A stretch of 64,000 nucleotides of DNA from Pyrocephalus nanus (Eukaryota; Chordata; Aves; Passeriformes; Tyrannidae): contig CM076270.1 of the NCBI GenBank assembly GCA_038380795.1, positions 9,547,001 to 9,611,000 on the forward strand, written 5' to 3'. The translations under genes were made by a program, and so were the position numbers. Within the stretch, counting starts at the first letter, position 1; each line of letters opens with the position of its first letter. The notes under the pieces are model-generated. The model was not told the origin of the DNA. It saw only the letters and a program-made list of their open reading frames with translations, and did no database searches. This document shows positions 37,221 to 49,577 of the stretch, piece by piece.

Positions 37221-37470
37221 AGTGCCGTGACTCAGCCGGGGGTGGCAGCGGGTGAGGTGTTTGTGTTTAGTTTCTAACGTTACGGTTTCCACAGCACCGG
37301 GAAGCAGCCCTGGGGGCCTTGGGGGGCCCGGCGACACGGAGGGTGGGATAGGGCAGCAGCAGCAGCGGGACCAGAGAAGCTGCTCTGTGCTAACGCCACT
37401 ACAGCTAAAAATACTGTGGGCTATTGTCAGCGGCAACAAAGCTGCTGCCGTACTTTTAGCATTATCTTAG
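37221..37470. promoter_or_regulatory. Candidate enhancer (AP-1/MARE, MEF2, SOX, GATA-like sites)
   Basis: Sites seen: TGACTCAGC (37228-37236; AP-1/MARE half), the palindrome TAACGTTA (37275-37282), CTAAAAATAC (37405-37414; MEF2-like), CTATTGT and AACAAAG (37421-37427, 37435-37441; SOX-like, opposite orientations) and TTATCT (37462-37467; GATA on minus). Clustering in 250 bp is suggestive, but each site is short and functional evidence is absent. Confidence 0.35.
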
Positions 37471-37575
37471 TCTCCATCAGCTCTGCTGCCCTCCCGGGAA
37501 GTGCTGTGCCCACTCCACCCAGGCACTGCCCTCTGGAGAGCTGGAGGGGCCTTCCACCTGCCCCTGGGCACAGCT

Positions 37576-37606
37576 GCTGTGCCTCAGTTTTCCTCCTGCT
37601 CACTGT
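37576..37606 (+). repeat. MIR-like fragment
   Basis: CTGTGCCTCAGTTTTCCTCC matches the MIR core CTGTGCCTCAGTTTCCTCAT nearly throughout. The flanks do not extend the match clearly. Confidence 0.45.
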
Positions 37607-38969
37607 GATACGGTGCCACCCTCTATCCCACTGCTGTCATCCAACTTCTTCCACCCCACAAACAGCCCAGAGCTGCAACACTTACCCTCTGCCCATCCAC
37701 AGCATCCCCTGCTCCTAACGAGTATTGGGGGATGCATGGCTCAAAGGGCAGCTGTCTCCATCCGGGCAGCTCCAGTCCAGCCCAGGCAGCTGGAAAGGGA
37801 GGGCAGAGACTGGATGCAATGAGTTGGCCAAGTGTCACCAGGAGACTGGTGACAGTCCCTCCCCCCTGCCGGGGCACCAGCCCTCCTCCTCGGCTCGTTC
37901 CAGCAGGCAAAGCCAACAAGGCTGCTAAGCCGCCCGGTCCAGCCGCGCTCAGCAGGGAGCTGTCATTGCTAGCCCTGGGTGAAATGAGTTGGCGTGGTCT
38001 CAGCACAGCAACTGGGCGGCCAGGGAGGGCTGTGCCAGGCTGTGCAGGCACTGCCAGCAGCTGGGCACTGCCCCAGCCCCAAAGCACTAGGATAACACTG
38101 GATTTGTGCAGATTTCCCCACGAAAACAGGGAGGGAGGGGGGTTTAACTTGCCTTTTCCCTGCCAGAGCAGCTCGGGTTTCTGTCCTTCCGGCGAGTTCT
38201 CCCTTCTCCACCATGGAGAGCAGATCAGAATGGCTGACCCACAGCAGCTCGGGGCAGGGGTGGCAGCAGTGACCCAGAACTGGGCTCTGGAGAGGGGTGG
38301 CCGGAGACAGGTTGGATCCGTGGGTGGGCTGTGGCTGCCCATGGGTGCTTTGCCGGGTAGGGGGCACAGCCAAGGCAAGCAATGAGCCCGTCTGGTGGCG
38401 CTTGGATTTCACAGAACACAGCCTTTATCTGTGACTGTTGCAGCCCCACTGGGATCCCTCCCCAGCCAGTCGGCTGTGCCCCTCCATCGCCATGTGAGAA
38501 CCTCAGGACCAGGAGACTGCTCTCACAATGCCACCTGGCCATTAATAACCCACTCAAGGCTCAGCAGGAGAGACTGGTCATCCCTTTGCTCTGCTCCTCA
38601 AGTACCTCCTGCTCCCCCCATCCTTGGAACCAGCCCAGCATATCCCTTACTGCACACTGGGAGACCCTTTAGTTTGCACAGGGTGTGGCTCTGCACCCCT
38701 GTTCCCTGCCCCATGCCCCCCTCGGCATCCCCCCCCACTCTCACCTTGGGGTCCTGCTTGACCCAGCTGCAGAGCCCAGGCAGAGCAACCTCTCCCCACA
38801 GCACAGATGGTCGTGGGGGTCCCTATGGCAAGGGGAAAGGGAGGTGAGACCTGCTTCGGGAGGGGCAGGGAGCCCCACTTCTCTGGGGGAAGACACACGG
38901 ATGGGGCTGTGTCTCTGCTATGGGACCGAATGCTGCTGCTGGGTCATCTGTGGCTCTGTGTGTGGGGGG

Positions 38970-40050
38970 TCATTTAAGCCCCGTAAAGGGGAGTACTGGG
39001 GGGCACCCTGCCAGCAGCACCCCTGAAAGCAGAGAGTGAAAGGCGGGTGGAAGAAAGAGGTCTGTTAAGAACAGAGCGGTGCACGTAGCTACAGGGGTAG
39101 GCTGGGGAGCGGAGAACGACAAAACGGGAGACAGCAGTATTTGCAGGGGGGACAGACTTCGCAGGATATTTAGGGCGGAGGGGGGGAGAAAGAGCTGCGG
39201 CGAAGGGCGGTGTGTGAGACCAGATCCGCCACGGCAGCGAGGATTGAAGGGCGGGGGGGAAATCGGGGTTCTTCCTCAGCCGCAGCCCTGGTCCCCGTTC
39301 CCCAGCAGCGGGGCGAGGAGCACGCAGTGCCCCCGGCCGGGCCCCGCGGTGGCAGCCCCGGGGAGCGGGAGGCAGCGGCGCGGGGCGGGGAGGAGCGGAG
39401 GAGAGCGGCGGCACCGAGACCGGCTCCGGCGGCCTGGGCACCGCGGTGGGTCGGTACCGGGCGGCCCCGGCTCCGCGGCGGCTCCGGTACCTTCGGGCGG
39501 CTCCGCACCCGGGCAGCTCGGCACCGCCGGTACCCCTGGGCAGCTCCGGTACCTCTGGGAGGCTCCGGTGCCCCGTGGCGGCTCCGCACCCCGGCGGCTC
39601 CGGTGCCCCGGCTCCGGGCAGAGGAGGCAGCGGCCGCAGCCAGGCAAGCGGGCGGGGGCGGCCGGACCGGAGCTCAGCCCCCCAGCCCGGTACCGTCACC
39701 CGCAACCCCTCCGAGGGCAACGGGGCACCCGGGGGGTGCAGGCGGGTAAATCCGGGGTGGGCCAGGGGGTATTTGCAACCCCTGTGCCGGGAGCGGGCCG
39801 GATCCGGGATTTGCACAGAACAAAGGACCGAGGCGGGTGCGTATGGAAAAGTACCGGCAGGAGGGGAGGGTTATTTGTCTGCAAACCGGGCTGGGGGTGA
39901 CAGTGCGTGGGGGCAGCGTTCCTCCCCACCCACACGCCCCCCTCCCCGGGCTGGGGGCTGCTCGGAGCTGGGGGCTCTGCAGGGAACAGGGGTCGCAGCC
40001 ATCCCGACGGGCGAGGGGGTTCTGCTTCCCCAGCCGAGGGTTTTAAGGTA
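38970..40050. promoter_or_regulatory. Orphan CpG island
   Basis: The CpG-dense core at about 39130-39840 contains a GC-rich minisatellite. Open frames on both strands across it are low-complexity Gly/Ala/Pro/Arg and have no domain. There is no clear TATA-like box and direction is not resolved. It may be the promoter and first exon of an unidentified gene. Confidence 0.5.
39430..39625 (+). repeat. Degenerate GGCGGCTCCGGTACC minisatellite
   Basis: Roughly ten imperfect copies of GGCGGCTCCGGTACC or GGCGGCTCCGCACCC, with spacing of about 15-21 bp, lie in the middle of the CpG island. Variation is mostly TACC/TGCC/CACC at the 3' end of the unit. Confidence 0.75.
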
Positions 40051-40700
40051 CAGAGGGGCTGCAAGATTTGCACAGGGGTCGGGGGGGGTGTGGGGCAGAG
40101 TGCCCAGAGTGCAGGGAAGGATGAATATGTAGGTGGGCGGGGGAGAGGGGGTGCCATGCGAGAGAGTTGTGGCACTGTATGAGATGAGTTTAGGGGTGGT
40201 GCACTTCTAAGGGAGGGTGGGGGTGGCCTGGAGGCAGATGGGGGATCCGTTGGCCTGATATTGCCCACTCTGTGTGCTGGTGACAGAAATGCCGCCTGTG
40301 CTTGCCCACACGATCCGCCCAGTGCTCCACCAGCCGCCTCTGGGCTCTGCACCCCAGTGCCCTTGCTGTGAACCTGGAGATCGGGGGACTCCGGGCAACC
40401 GGGTTGTGCTGCGCAGGCACCAAGGCTCGGAGACCGGGAGGGCAGCACTTCCCCTTACGTGATCTCTACTGCGTGACCGGGTCTTGCTAAAGGAGATATT
40501 TATAGCACTGCTCCACTAGCCCGAGGTTTACATGGCCTGGAATGGGGCTGGCAGCTGCCGCCCCCCGCATCCAGAAGCCTCTGGATGCAGCTGAGCCATT
40601 TCCCCGGCCAAGCTGAGGTGCGTGGGAGCCCCCAGGGCTGAACAGGCTGCATGGAACATGCTGGGGCATGCTGGCAGACTACAGGTTCCCGCGTGCTACA

Positions 40701-40748
40701 CTGCCTGCAATGCTGCCTGCAACACTGCCTGCAATGCTGCCTGTGTGC
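40701..40748 (+). repeat. 12-bp tandem repeat CTGCCTGCAATG
   Basis: Units at 40701, 40713 and 40725 (CTGCCTGCAATG, CTGCCTGCAACA, CTGCCTGCAATG) are followed by a decayed fourth (CTGCCTGTGTG). There is no evident coding role. Confidence 0.8.
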
Positions 40749-40749
40749 T

Positions 40750-43700
40750 GGGTGGCTTGCAGGGAGGTTTGCAGGGACAACCTTTTATTTTGGCCTCCAC
40801 CAAAGGAAAAAGCAGGCTCTGGCAAGGCAGTAGGGCACCATGCAAGGATGGAGATGAAGGAGAGGATGTGTTTTAACTTTGCCAAGAGACACAGATTGGC
40901 CAGAACTATTGCAGCCTGTGGGAGAAGGTGAGAGGACAGGCTGGACTTCATGTCCAGGAGTGTTTCCAACTGCTGCATGTTCCCAGACCCCAGCAAAGGG
41001 AAAGGGGAGGCCCAGGAAGTGCCCCAGGTCAATCCATGCTGCTCTCTGTGTGGAGCAGCCTTCTCTCGGGTCCTCTCGGAGCCACCAGCATGTGGTGATG
41101 ACCAGAGCCGGAGCCATGTTTCCTCTTTGTGTCAGATGGCCCTATAGACATAGTCCTCTCCTGACCAGACATCTGCTCTGCTGATGTCTCTGGGCCCTTC
41201 CCTCCCTGGCACAATGCCTCGCAGTATGCCGAGACGCCTCTGTGCGTGCCCCAGCTCCTCTCCCAGCCTCGCGATCCGCACGGTTTGCACGTGCCAGCCA
41301 GATGCCATTGCTGTGCTGCTGTCACTACCCCATCCTGGACCCCCTCTCCATGTTTTATACCCCCTCCATCCAGAAATGCCAGCACTAGGCCAGCAGCTGT
41401 GTTGTGCCCTCCTGCTGTGCTCGCTGGGTGGGTGACATCTGCTCATCCTTGGGTGTGGGGGGGAGAAGTGGGGCAGGCAGAGGCAGGAGTGGGAGATCAG
41501 GGCTAGGGATAAAGCCAGGACTATTTTTATACTGCAAAGTAATTACCAGAGCTTTCCAATCCTTAATCTGCTGAGAGCACCCTGGTGCGATTGGATCCTT
41601 CCCCGAGCCTGGCAACAATTCTCCCATCACACATCTCCTGCGTCAAAGCCCCGTAAACTCCCACACTTGGGCTCACACTGGGATACATGTGCTGTGGAGC
41701 TGCCGACACATCTGCCCCTCGCCCTCAGCAGCCTGGAAACAGGGATGGGGACCCTGGCTGGGACCCTGGTTTACAGCTGGGAGGGGGATCTTGTCACTAA
41801 CAGAGCAGGGCAGGATGCAGCCTTGGCTACCTTGCTCAGCTGCTGGATTGGTTCCCAATACTCTGAACACACTACACCTATGTTTTCCCCTACAGCTGTC
41901 TCCCAGGGGTTTTTGACTGAGATTAGTGGCCCACACAGCACCCATCCAGCTTGGCTTTCCACTGGCACAGCCAGGGTTTGGGGTGCCTCTTTCCAGGCGG
42001 CACACAGGGCAGTTCTGGATGGCAGTGCCAAGTCTCGGCTGGCACCTTTCCCGGCCTCTCCCTGTCCTGTTGCCGTGCCAGGGAGTTGCTGAAGAACCTG
42101 TTCCATAGCTCCCGCCACAGAGGAGGAAATGACGGGTGATGTTTGCAGCAATACCTCTCATCCCCAGGCTGGGGGACTGTTTTGCTGCTGTCTGTGTGCA
42201 GCCTGCTCCAGGGTGGAGCACAGGAGCTCAGCTGCCCAGGGATGGAGGTGAGGCCTTGCCTTCCTCCACCCTATCCCACCAGCTCTCCAGGACGTCACCC
42301 CAAAGCAGAGCTGGGGTTTCAGCCCTCCTCCATGGCGGGGGAGGGGACTTTTTGTGCTACATTTCCTCCAGTCAGGACCCGGTGGAGTTCATAACACCCT
42401 TACAAACTATTTGGGAGTGTCCCTTGATCCATTGACCTCTGTGCATGGCAGCAGGCACAAAGTAAACTTGGCATTGTACAGGATGCAGTGCCCCCACAAC
42501 ACTGCTGTTCCACAGCAGGAGCTGGTGCCTGGGACTGAAGAGGGTGAACTGCCTCCAGGGCATCCCTGGGTGACTCCACTAGTGTCCCTTTCCCCTGCCT
42601 GTCAGGAATCCGGCCAACTGGGAAGTCACCCTGGCTGCTGCCCTGCCGGAGCCAATGGCCATAAAAGGCCCTGAAACAGAGAAGCTGGGCGGGGGGCCGG
42701 GCTGCTTCTCAAGCCTGAGCGGGATCATCCCATCAACCCACGCAGGTCAGGCTTGCCAGGATGTGGGAATGGGAGGCTGGATGGGGGAGAGCAGCCCAGA
42801 ATGGGGTCAATGGGGTGGGGCACACTGTGCTCCCCTCTACCTCCCCCTGGGAGGGATCCCAGAGGGATTTGTTTGGACCATGCCCCAAAATGCCAGGGAT
42901 CTGCACTGCCTCCCACAAGGAGCTTGCGGGGGGGGGGGGGGGGGGATAAAGCTGCCTTTTCATCAGCACCTGAGCTGTGGGGTGGCAGGGGCTGGCGGCC
43001 CCCTGCCGCCTCTCCCCAGACAATGCCTGCCCTTTGTTGGGGTTTTATGCACCCAGCCCCCTTCCCCACGGCCCAGCTGGTGACATTTTACCACCTCCAC
43101 ATTCACATGGGAATTCAAAGGGCACAGATGCACCGTGAAACTACAAAGCACAGCCTCCTCCCCTCACCACTCCCTCTCCCTTGTGCCTCAGCATCTCCAG
43201 GGAGGCAGGGCCAGGATGCAGGGAGGGGATGCTCACACTGGGAACCTCCCTCTGGGTCTATTTCAAGGGAGACCTGCCAGCCCTTGGGACTCCATCCTCC
43301 CGCCCTTCCCTTACCATCAAGCCCTCCATCCCTCTGTGAGCCCCTTGAGGGCCTTCCCCCCATCCCTGCTTCAAGGGGGCTTGGCACACCAGACACCCAC
43401 TCATGGGAGATGAAGGGAAGCAGTGTGGGTGCCATTTCCAGGCTGGTAATGCTTGACCTTTTGGAGCTGGAGTGGCGTGGGTGGTACCCACCTCTGCCCT
43501 TCAGGCACCCGGCTGCCAGAGCAGTGCCAGGCAGGCTGGTGATGCCAGACCCAGCATTGCCCCAGGCTCCTGGGTGTAGACAGTCTGTGGGTGTAGCCAG
43601 TCTGTGGGAGTAGCTGGGCTGTGGGACACACAGTGGCCTCTGTCCCTTCAGAGAGGTCCCAGTGTGCTGGCATCCAGCTCCTTCCCCTTCCCTCCTGCTC

Positions 43701-44790
43701 CCAGACTTCTGGGGGCTTTCCCTCAAGTATCCGGGCAAATAGCCCAGTTCTTCCCAACCAGTCGTTGCCTCCGCAGGGACCTTGAGAAAACAGCCTGTAA
43801 ACAGGCAGATGGAGAGTGTGAGTCACAGTGACCGAGAGGGAAACAAATGCATGAGGGGAATTTTCAGCGTGCGTTGGGTCATGGGGATGAACCCAGCCTC
43901 TCCCAGTGATGGTGAGTGGCTGGCACGTAGGTGCTCTACTGCAGAGGCAGCTGTCCCAGGAAGGGGTGATTATCGCACTGACAGGACTGTCCAGACAAGC
44001 TGCAAAACAGGTCCAGCCCTCTTTCCCCACCAAAATCACCCCCTAATCCTTGCCACTTTCATCCCAAGGGATGAGCAGTCGCTGCCCTGGAGGCAGCTGC
44101 ATTTCAGCAGGCAGCACCCTGCCCGTAGAGCCATGCAGATCACTTCCCCACTGAAAGTCACCCCGCCGTGGTTATTTTTGGCTGGCGGCGGGGCCGGAGG
44201 AGCTGGCTCTCTCCCAACTGCTGCAGCGCACCCCGTTTGGAATTACGTCTTGCGTGGTGGGTAGCGCTTGGGTGAACAGGCTGCCTCCAGCATCCCGCTC
44301 CCTGCTGCCAAGTACCTGCCAGCTCCCCCGCCCGTGCATAAAGCAAGAGTGCGATCTAGTGGCTAATCCCACCGGGGACTCGGGCGATGCTGGGGATTAA
44401 CTTCTGCAAAGGCCTCCAGTGACACCCAGTCACCCCTCTGAGCGTCACCTCACCATTCCAACTCGGGTGGTGAGAGGTTTATCCAGAGTCCAAAAAAGCT
44501 GTCCTTTTCCCTGGCCTCACTTGAGGCTGGAGGCACATCCAGGGCCGGGAGCCACAGGAGAGGGTGTGCAAGGTCTGGGAGCATTTGACGGTGTGAGGGG
44601 TGCCTGCAGTGGGTGGGGAGAAGGATGCATCTCCCAAGGATGAAAGGTGCACGCAGGTTTGCCTGCAGGGCAGGAAGCATCTCACTCCAGATGCTTCACC
44701 CAGGACAAACACTCACCTGGCTGTACCCTAGGAGCACCCAACCTAAATCTTTCCATGCTTCTCCATCAAGAGCCGGTGTTACCGTGTCCC
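40750..44790. other. Intergenic region, no gene supported
   Basis: GC-rich sequence without recognisable exons. It includes an 18-base G homopolymer at 42928-42945 and a short repeat of GTAGCCAGTCTGTGGG type at about 43575-43615. Confidence 0.4.
42928..42945 (+). repeat. G homopolymer (18 G)
   Basis: An uninterrupted run of 18 G. It can form intra- or intermolecular G-quadruplexes. Length in the assembly is error-prone for such runs. Confidence 0.9.
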
Positions 44791-44809
44791 CCACCGAGCA
44801 CCAGCTCCG

Positions 44810-45420
44810 TCCCCTGCCCAGCATGGGGGGGAGCCGGGGCGGGGTTGGTGTCCCCGGGCAGGAATGGGGTGCGGCTGAGCCATGCGGAGGGTTTTAGGGG
44901 TGGGGGATGGCACGTTGCCTCTTTTTGCCCCCCGAGACCCCCGTGGGGTCCGGCGGGAGGTCATTTCCCTGTCTTCCCCTTCAGCCTCCCCCCCCCCCCC
45001 GTTGGCTGCAGCCGGGGTGACGTCACGAAGATATGCTGATTTATTCACGTTAACCCTTTTCCCGCCGGGCTCGGGCGCTCCCATCGAGGCGGTGGCTGCG
45101 GGTAGGGTGTAGCCCGCCACTGACCCGGCCCCTCCGGCCCGGGGTCCCCCCGCGAACGGCCCCTAGCTCCCTCCCTGCCCCGCGGGTTGCCGTGGGAACC
45201 GCACCGGGCTCCTGATGTCACCAGGAATGTTGCTACGCGACCGGTCCGCTCGCCCATCCCTGTGTGAGGTCACTGTCGCTATGGCGACGGGCCGGTGAGA
45301 CGGGGGGGATGCGGGGCCTCCCCCGGGACCGGAGGGCGGCCCCAGGGGCGGTCCCCCTACGTACCCCCGAGCGGGGGGCGGGCACGAAGGCGGGGAGGGT
45401 GGTGTACCCCCTGGGGAACC
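44810..45420. promoter_or_regulatory. Orphan CpG island with CRE and X-box-like motifs
   Basis: A perfect palindromic CRE, TGACGTCA, lies at 45018-45025. GTTGCCGTGGGAAC (45186-45199) has one mismatch to the RFX X-box GTNRCC-N2-RGYAAC. GTCGCTATGGCGAC (45275-45288) is an imperfect palindromic X-box with two CpG-type differences. The ATG inside the latter starts ATGGCGACGGGCCG followed by donor GTGAGA. RFX plus CREB sites are typical of ciliary or testis promoters (established), but no such gene is recognised here. A C-run of 13 lies at 44988-45000. Confidence 0.55.
45018..45025. promoter_or_regulatory. Full cAMP-response element TGACGTCA
   Basis: A perfect 8-bp CRE palindrome inside a CpG island, where such sites are usually functional CREB/ATF sites. 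The target gene is unknown. Confidence 0.6.
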
Positions 45421-48400
45421 GCAAAAGCTTCGCATTTAAACAGTGAAAAAAGGAAAATAAAGCTTTAGTTTTTTGGGGTTTTTTTTTGGCTCGTCCTGAG
45501 ATATTATTTTTAGAAATCCTGTCGGAAAAGCTGCCTGCGTCGGGAACGTCCTCTTGTTCCACGGGAAATGTGCTTCCCCGTGGAAACGGGCAGCGGTGGA
45601 GTTGGGCTCCATGGGGAGTGGGCAGGGTGGGCTCGGGGCAGTGGGCCCACTGCGGGGGCTCGGCCACATCCCGGTGTTGCAGCCCATTTTCCACTCTGGT
45701 TCCAGTCCCCGTGGCTGCTGAAAGGCTGTGGATTTTACATCTCTCCAGCTTGCATTCCTGGTGGAGGCAATTTATTCCTAAACCCTGACATCTGCTCCGT
45801 GGAAAACAATGGAGCTGCTCCTTCTGAGGCACAAATCCCTGCTCCTGTCCTGCCACTGTTTCTAGGACCGTGGCCAGGCCAGGCACCATCACAACCAGTG
45901 GCTTTGTTCAGCTGGAGTGGCAGCAGGGGACCCGTGGGCATGACTTCTCACTGCCCCTTTTCCCTGAGGACCTGCTCCACCCCTCTACCCTGCCACCCCT
46001 GAGCTGCTGCCTGCTCCAGTGATCCCACTGACCATGAAGCCACAGGGATTAGCAGCTTCCTCTGGAAGGGGATTTAGCCAAAGCTACTTAGAGCTCTGCC
46101 AGGCAGGCAGCAGCCAGCTTGGTTGGATAGAGGGAGACAGGGAAAGCTGGGATATGTAGCCTGAGCCCTCCTAAGGATGCTGAGTGGGAAAAGGGTTTCC
46201 CAGAGTTAATGGCTGAGCACCTCTTCTTGAAACCTTGGGTTTGGCCAAACTGCCTGTCCTGCAGTGTCTTTCTTTGCTCTGGTGAGCCCTCAGCCTCCAT
46301 GTTATTTCCTAAGCCTTGTGGAGACCTTTGAGCCAAATGTCTGTCCTGCACAGGAGGGACAGAGAGGACAGAGGGATGGGGAAGGGGCAGACTCTGCTCG
46401 CATGGCACTGCCAGTCGAGATGTAGGAAAAGAGCTGGCAGATGGAGATGGGCAGACGGAGGAGCGTGAGGCTGCACCAAGACGCTGTTTGCTGTGATGGG
46501 ATCTTGGCTGGCTGCTGCTTAAACAGCTGCTGAGCTTGCTGGGGCTGGGGAGCTGTGGGACTCCAGAGGGAGGAAGGGAGGACATGGGGACAGGGAGCCC
46601 CAGTGACTCCCCAGGGAAATGGGCAGCTGCAGAGAGAGCAGGAAAAGGTTTTCTGCTGACGTTAGGGAGATGAGGGGTCTGGCTGGAGCTATGGCTGGGG
46701 GATAGAGCAGGGGGTGGAGGGGGCTCACAGCCCTGTCTGGGACACATGCTGGTCCCGATGGCACAAGGAGCACCGTGTGCATTGCTGCTCTGTTGGAACC
46801 CTGGACTCACTGCAGAGATCAGCAAGGGAAGCTCCTCACCCAGCCTGTGCAAACTTTGCAGCAGGTCAAGCTGAGGGCAGTGGAAAGCCCCGACCCTGCT
46901 GAAGAACATGGGTGAAGGGGCAGCTCCATAAGAGAGACACTGAACAAACCCGGCGCTCCCTGAAGTCCCCGCTGGAGGCCTCATCCTCCATTAAAGCACG
47001 TTGTCTTTTGGGGGGAGGCTCAGGGGAAAATCTGGCTGCAATGAAGGGAGAGGAAGGATATCCTGTATTCCTTGGGAAGAGTTCAGTGGAGTAGCCAGGA
47101 GAATCCTGGCCTGCAGCAGCCAGCCCAGAGCACAAAGCTGCGCTGAGGATAGAGAAGAGCCTGGCTGCCCACTGAGAGGTTTGGGGGCTAATCCTGCAGG
47201 CACTGAGCCTGTGCAGGATCTGCTGGGACTTTCACATAGCCTGTGGTTTAATCCAGGTGATTTGTAGGCTTGCCATTATTGCAGTCATTAGGCTTCCAAG
47301 CCTTCTGTGGTGCCCCCAGCCTGTCTCCTGTTCCTTACTCCAGCTATTGTGGGACAGGACAGTCAAAGCCCTCATCTACCGGACCGCAAGCAAGGAATCC
47401 CATTCTCCAGTGAGCAGGCCCCAGCTGCACAAAGACAGGATCTGCCCCTCTGGCTCCCACTTCCCTGCATCCATCTTCTCCACCCGCTGCCTTCCTCCTT
47501 CCCAGGGGAGGGGACCGTGGATTGTCTGGAGGGTGGGGAGGTGGGAGGCTCTGCCCCTGCTCAGGGAGCATGTGCTAGGCATGGTGACTCTATGCACACC
47601 TGAGCCAGGTGAGGCTTGTAGAGAGGTGACAGAATATGAGACCAGGGGATGAAGCAGAGAAACAAGGATCAAGTTTTAGACACCTCCCTTCTGTTTTACA
47701 CCTGGGACAAAAGCAGGAGCATCCAAAGCTGAAGGGATGCTAAGAGTAGCTTTTTGCAGGGAGCTGCTGCACAGCTTTTACCCCCAAGTGGAGCACTGCC
47801 AAGAAAGCTGTCATATCTCCCAGATGCAGGAATAAACAACTCTAAGGCTCCGAGACACGGTTCTGCCATGCCACCACTGCTGGGGACACCGCTCCAGGTC
47901 TGGTGCCATCGTGTGGACACACGACACTTTCACAAACCCCTTGTCCCTTTCCTCGATGGAGGGACCGAGCTTGGCAACGCTGCTTTCCCGGGCTGTCCTG
48001 AACACCAAGGGGGGTTTATGTCCCACTCCCACCACCCCAAATCTCCCAAAATCTTGCCCTCTGCCTGCATCTTCCCTCAGCCACCGGTGCTGCGCCCTTT
48101 CCTTCCTCGCCCCCTCACCCCTACTGCTGTACCGAGCTGCTCTGGCCATCCACAAACTGTGACTATGTTAAAGGGTGAAACACCTCCTGATCTGGTGAGG
48201 AACCCCCCAGGTCCCCTGGGCAAGGGAAAAGGAGGCAATAAATGACCACAAGTGGCCAGACATGGAAAGATGTGATAGGACTTGGGGGGGGGATCTGCTC
48301 TGCCCCCCAAGTCCCTAGAGAGGCTCTCTACCACATGAGAACTTTCACCCCTTATTTGACACCCCTCGTTCCTTCATTTCATATTTCTTCCCTGTTTTCC

Positions 48401-49577
48401 AGCAAACTCTTCCCTATGGACAAGCCCAGACCTGTTCTAGGCCTCCCTTTCCCCAGGGAATTGCCATGCCAGCGTGTCCCCAGGGTGCCCCCATCACCGT
48501 GCCCAGCCAAGGGGGTCCCTGGGGGCTGCAGTGAGCGGGCACCACGCGAACCCCACCCCTACAGCCCCCACGGGGGTGCGGGCGAATGCCTGCCCTGCCC
48601 AGGAGCCTTACGCCAGCGGGGCCACCTGTGGGGTGGTCGGTGTTGCCCCGTGGCTGGGACACGCCGGAGCTCACACGGGTTCCCACCAGAGGGAGCCAAA
48701 ATGCCACGGATCGCGGTCACGGCCGCCCATCATCACGGCGTCGGGGCGCACGGACACGCCACGGCCCCGGCAGGGCAGACGGAGCTGTCACTTCTCCATG
48801 CGGTTCGTAAATGCCACGAAACCGCCTTCCAGCCGCCACACACCCCGGAGAGAGAAAATCCGTGTGTCTGTCTCTGTCGGGGGCTCGCAGCCCCAGGCCC
48901 GAGGGTCTGTGCCCCCCTGCCAGAGCTCTCCTCCAGCCGAGGTCCCTGTGCAGCAAATTTGGGGCCAGATGTGCCCAAAAACAGCGGCTGTGGCAGCAAA
49001 GAGGGTGCTCCCCACACCTTGGGGCGGCCCCAAATCCCTGCTCTGACCAGTGAATTTGCCCCAGTTCAAACCATCATCCAGCACCACATCCAAATCCAGG
49101 GTGGGGATGCAGCAGCTCTGCTCTGGTCACTTTATAGTGGATATAAATATCCTAAATTAACACAGATATAAAGCACCAGAAAGGGAGGGTTTGAAACGAT
49201 TCTGCTGGTGCTCTTGGAACTCTTGGAATGGCAGCTCGTGGCGTCACACCAGAAACTTTCTCATTCACACCTTGTCGTTCACCAGGTTTGGGTAGTGTTG
49301 GACACATTATTGGTGGGAAAGGGAGCAGGATGGAAATAACCTGACAGATGGGGACTGGAGATGGGTGGAGGGAGAGTTAGAGAAGAAATATCGCAGGCAA
49401 TGCTGGGTGATGTCAGAGGAACGTCCCTCCCTTTTGCCCAGCATTTGCTTGTTTATTTAAAGCCCATCATTAGTGGCAGCAGTGTGGAATGGGATTCACA
49501 CCAGTCCTGGCTGAATTAGGCGCCACATTTTGACTGTGTGTCTAATGCACTAAAGTCCTCTCCAAATTACTCTTTTC

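Larger units (their letters stand above)
35345..38960. other. Intergenic region with regulatory-looking segment
   Basis: No gene supported. Contents are the transcription-factor-site cluster at 37221-37470, a MIR-like fragment at 37576-37606 and an AATAAA at 35993-35998 with no recognisable upstream exon. Confidence 0.4.

Noticed and set aside
45664..45788. Second exon for the ATGGCGACGGGCCG mini exon
   Set aside because: The acceptor GTTGCAG is in a compatible phase, but the frame reaches a stop without a good donor and the peptide is not recognised.
46088..46984. 298-codon open frame on the minus strand
   Set aside because: Ser/Pro-rich with no recognisable domain. Frames of about 290-310 codons recur in this GC-rich window by chance (for example 11833-12708, 14336-15274 and 48242-49171).
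47305..47608. Exon-like segment between CAG and CAG|GTGAGG on +
   Set aside because: The composition is tolerable, but there is no recognised homologue and no partner exons. Evidence is too thin to call a gene.
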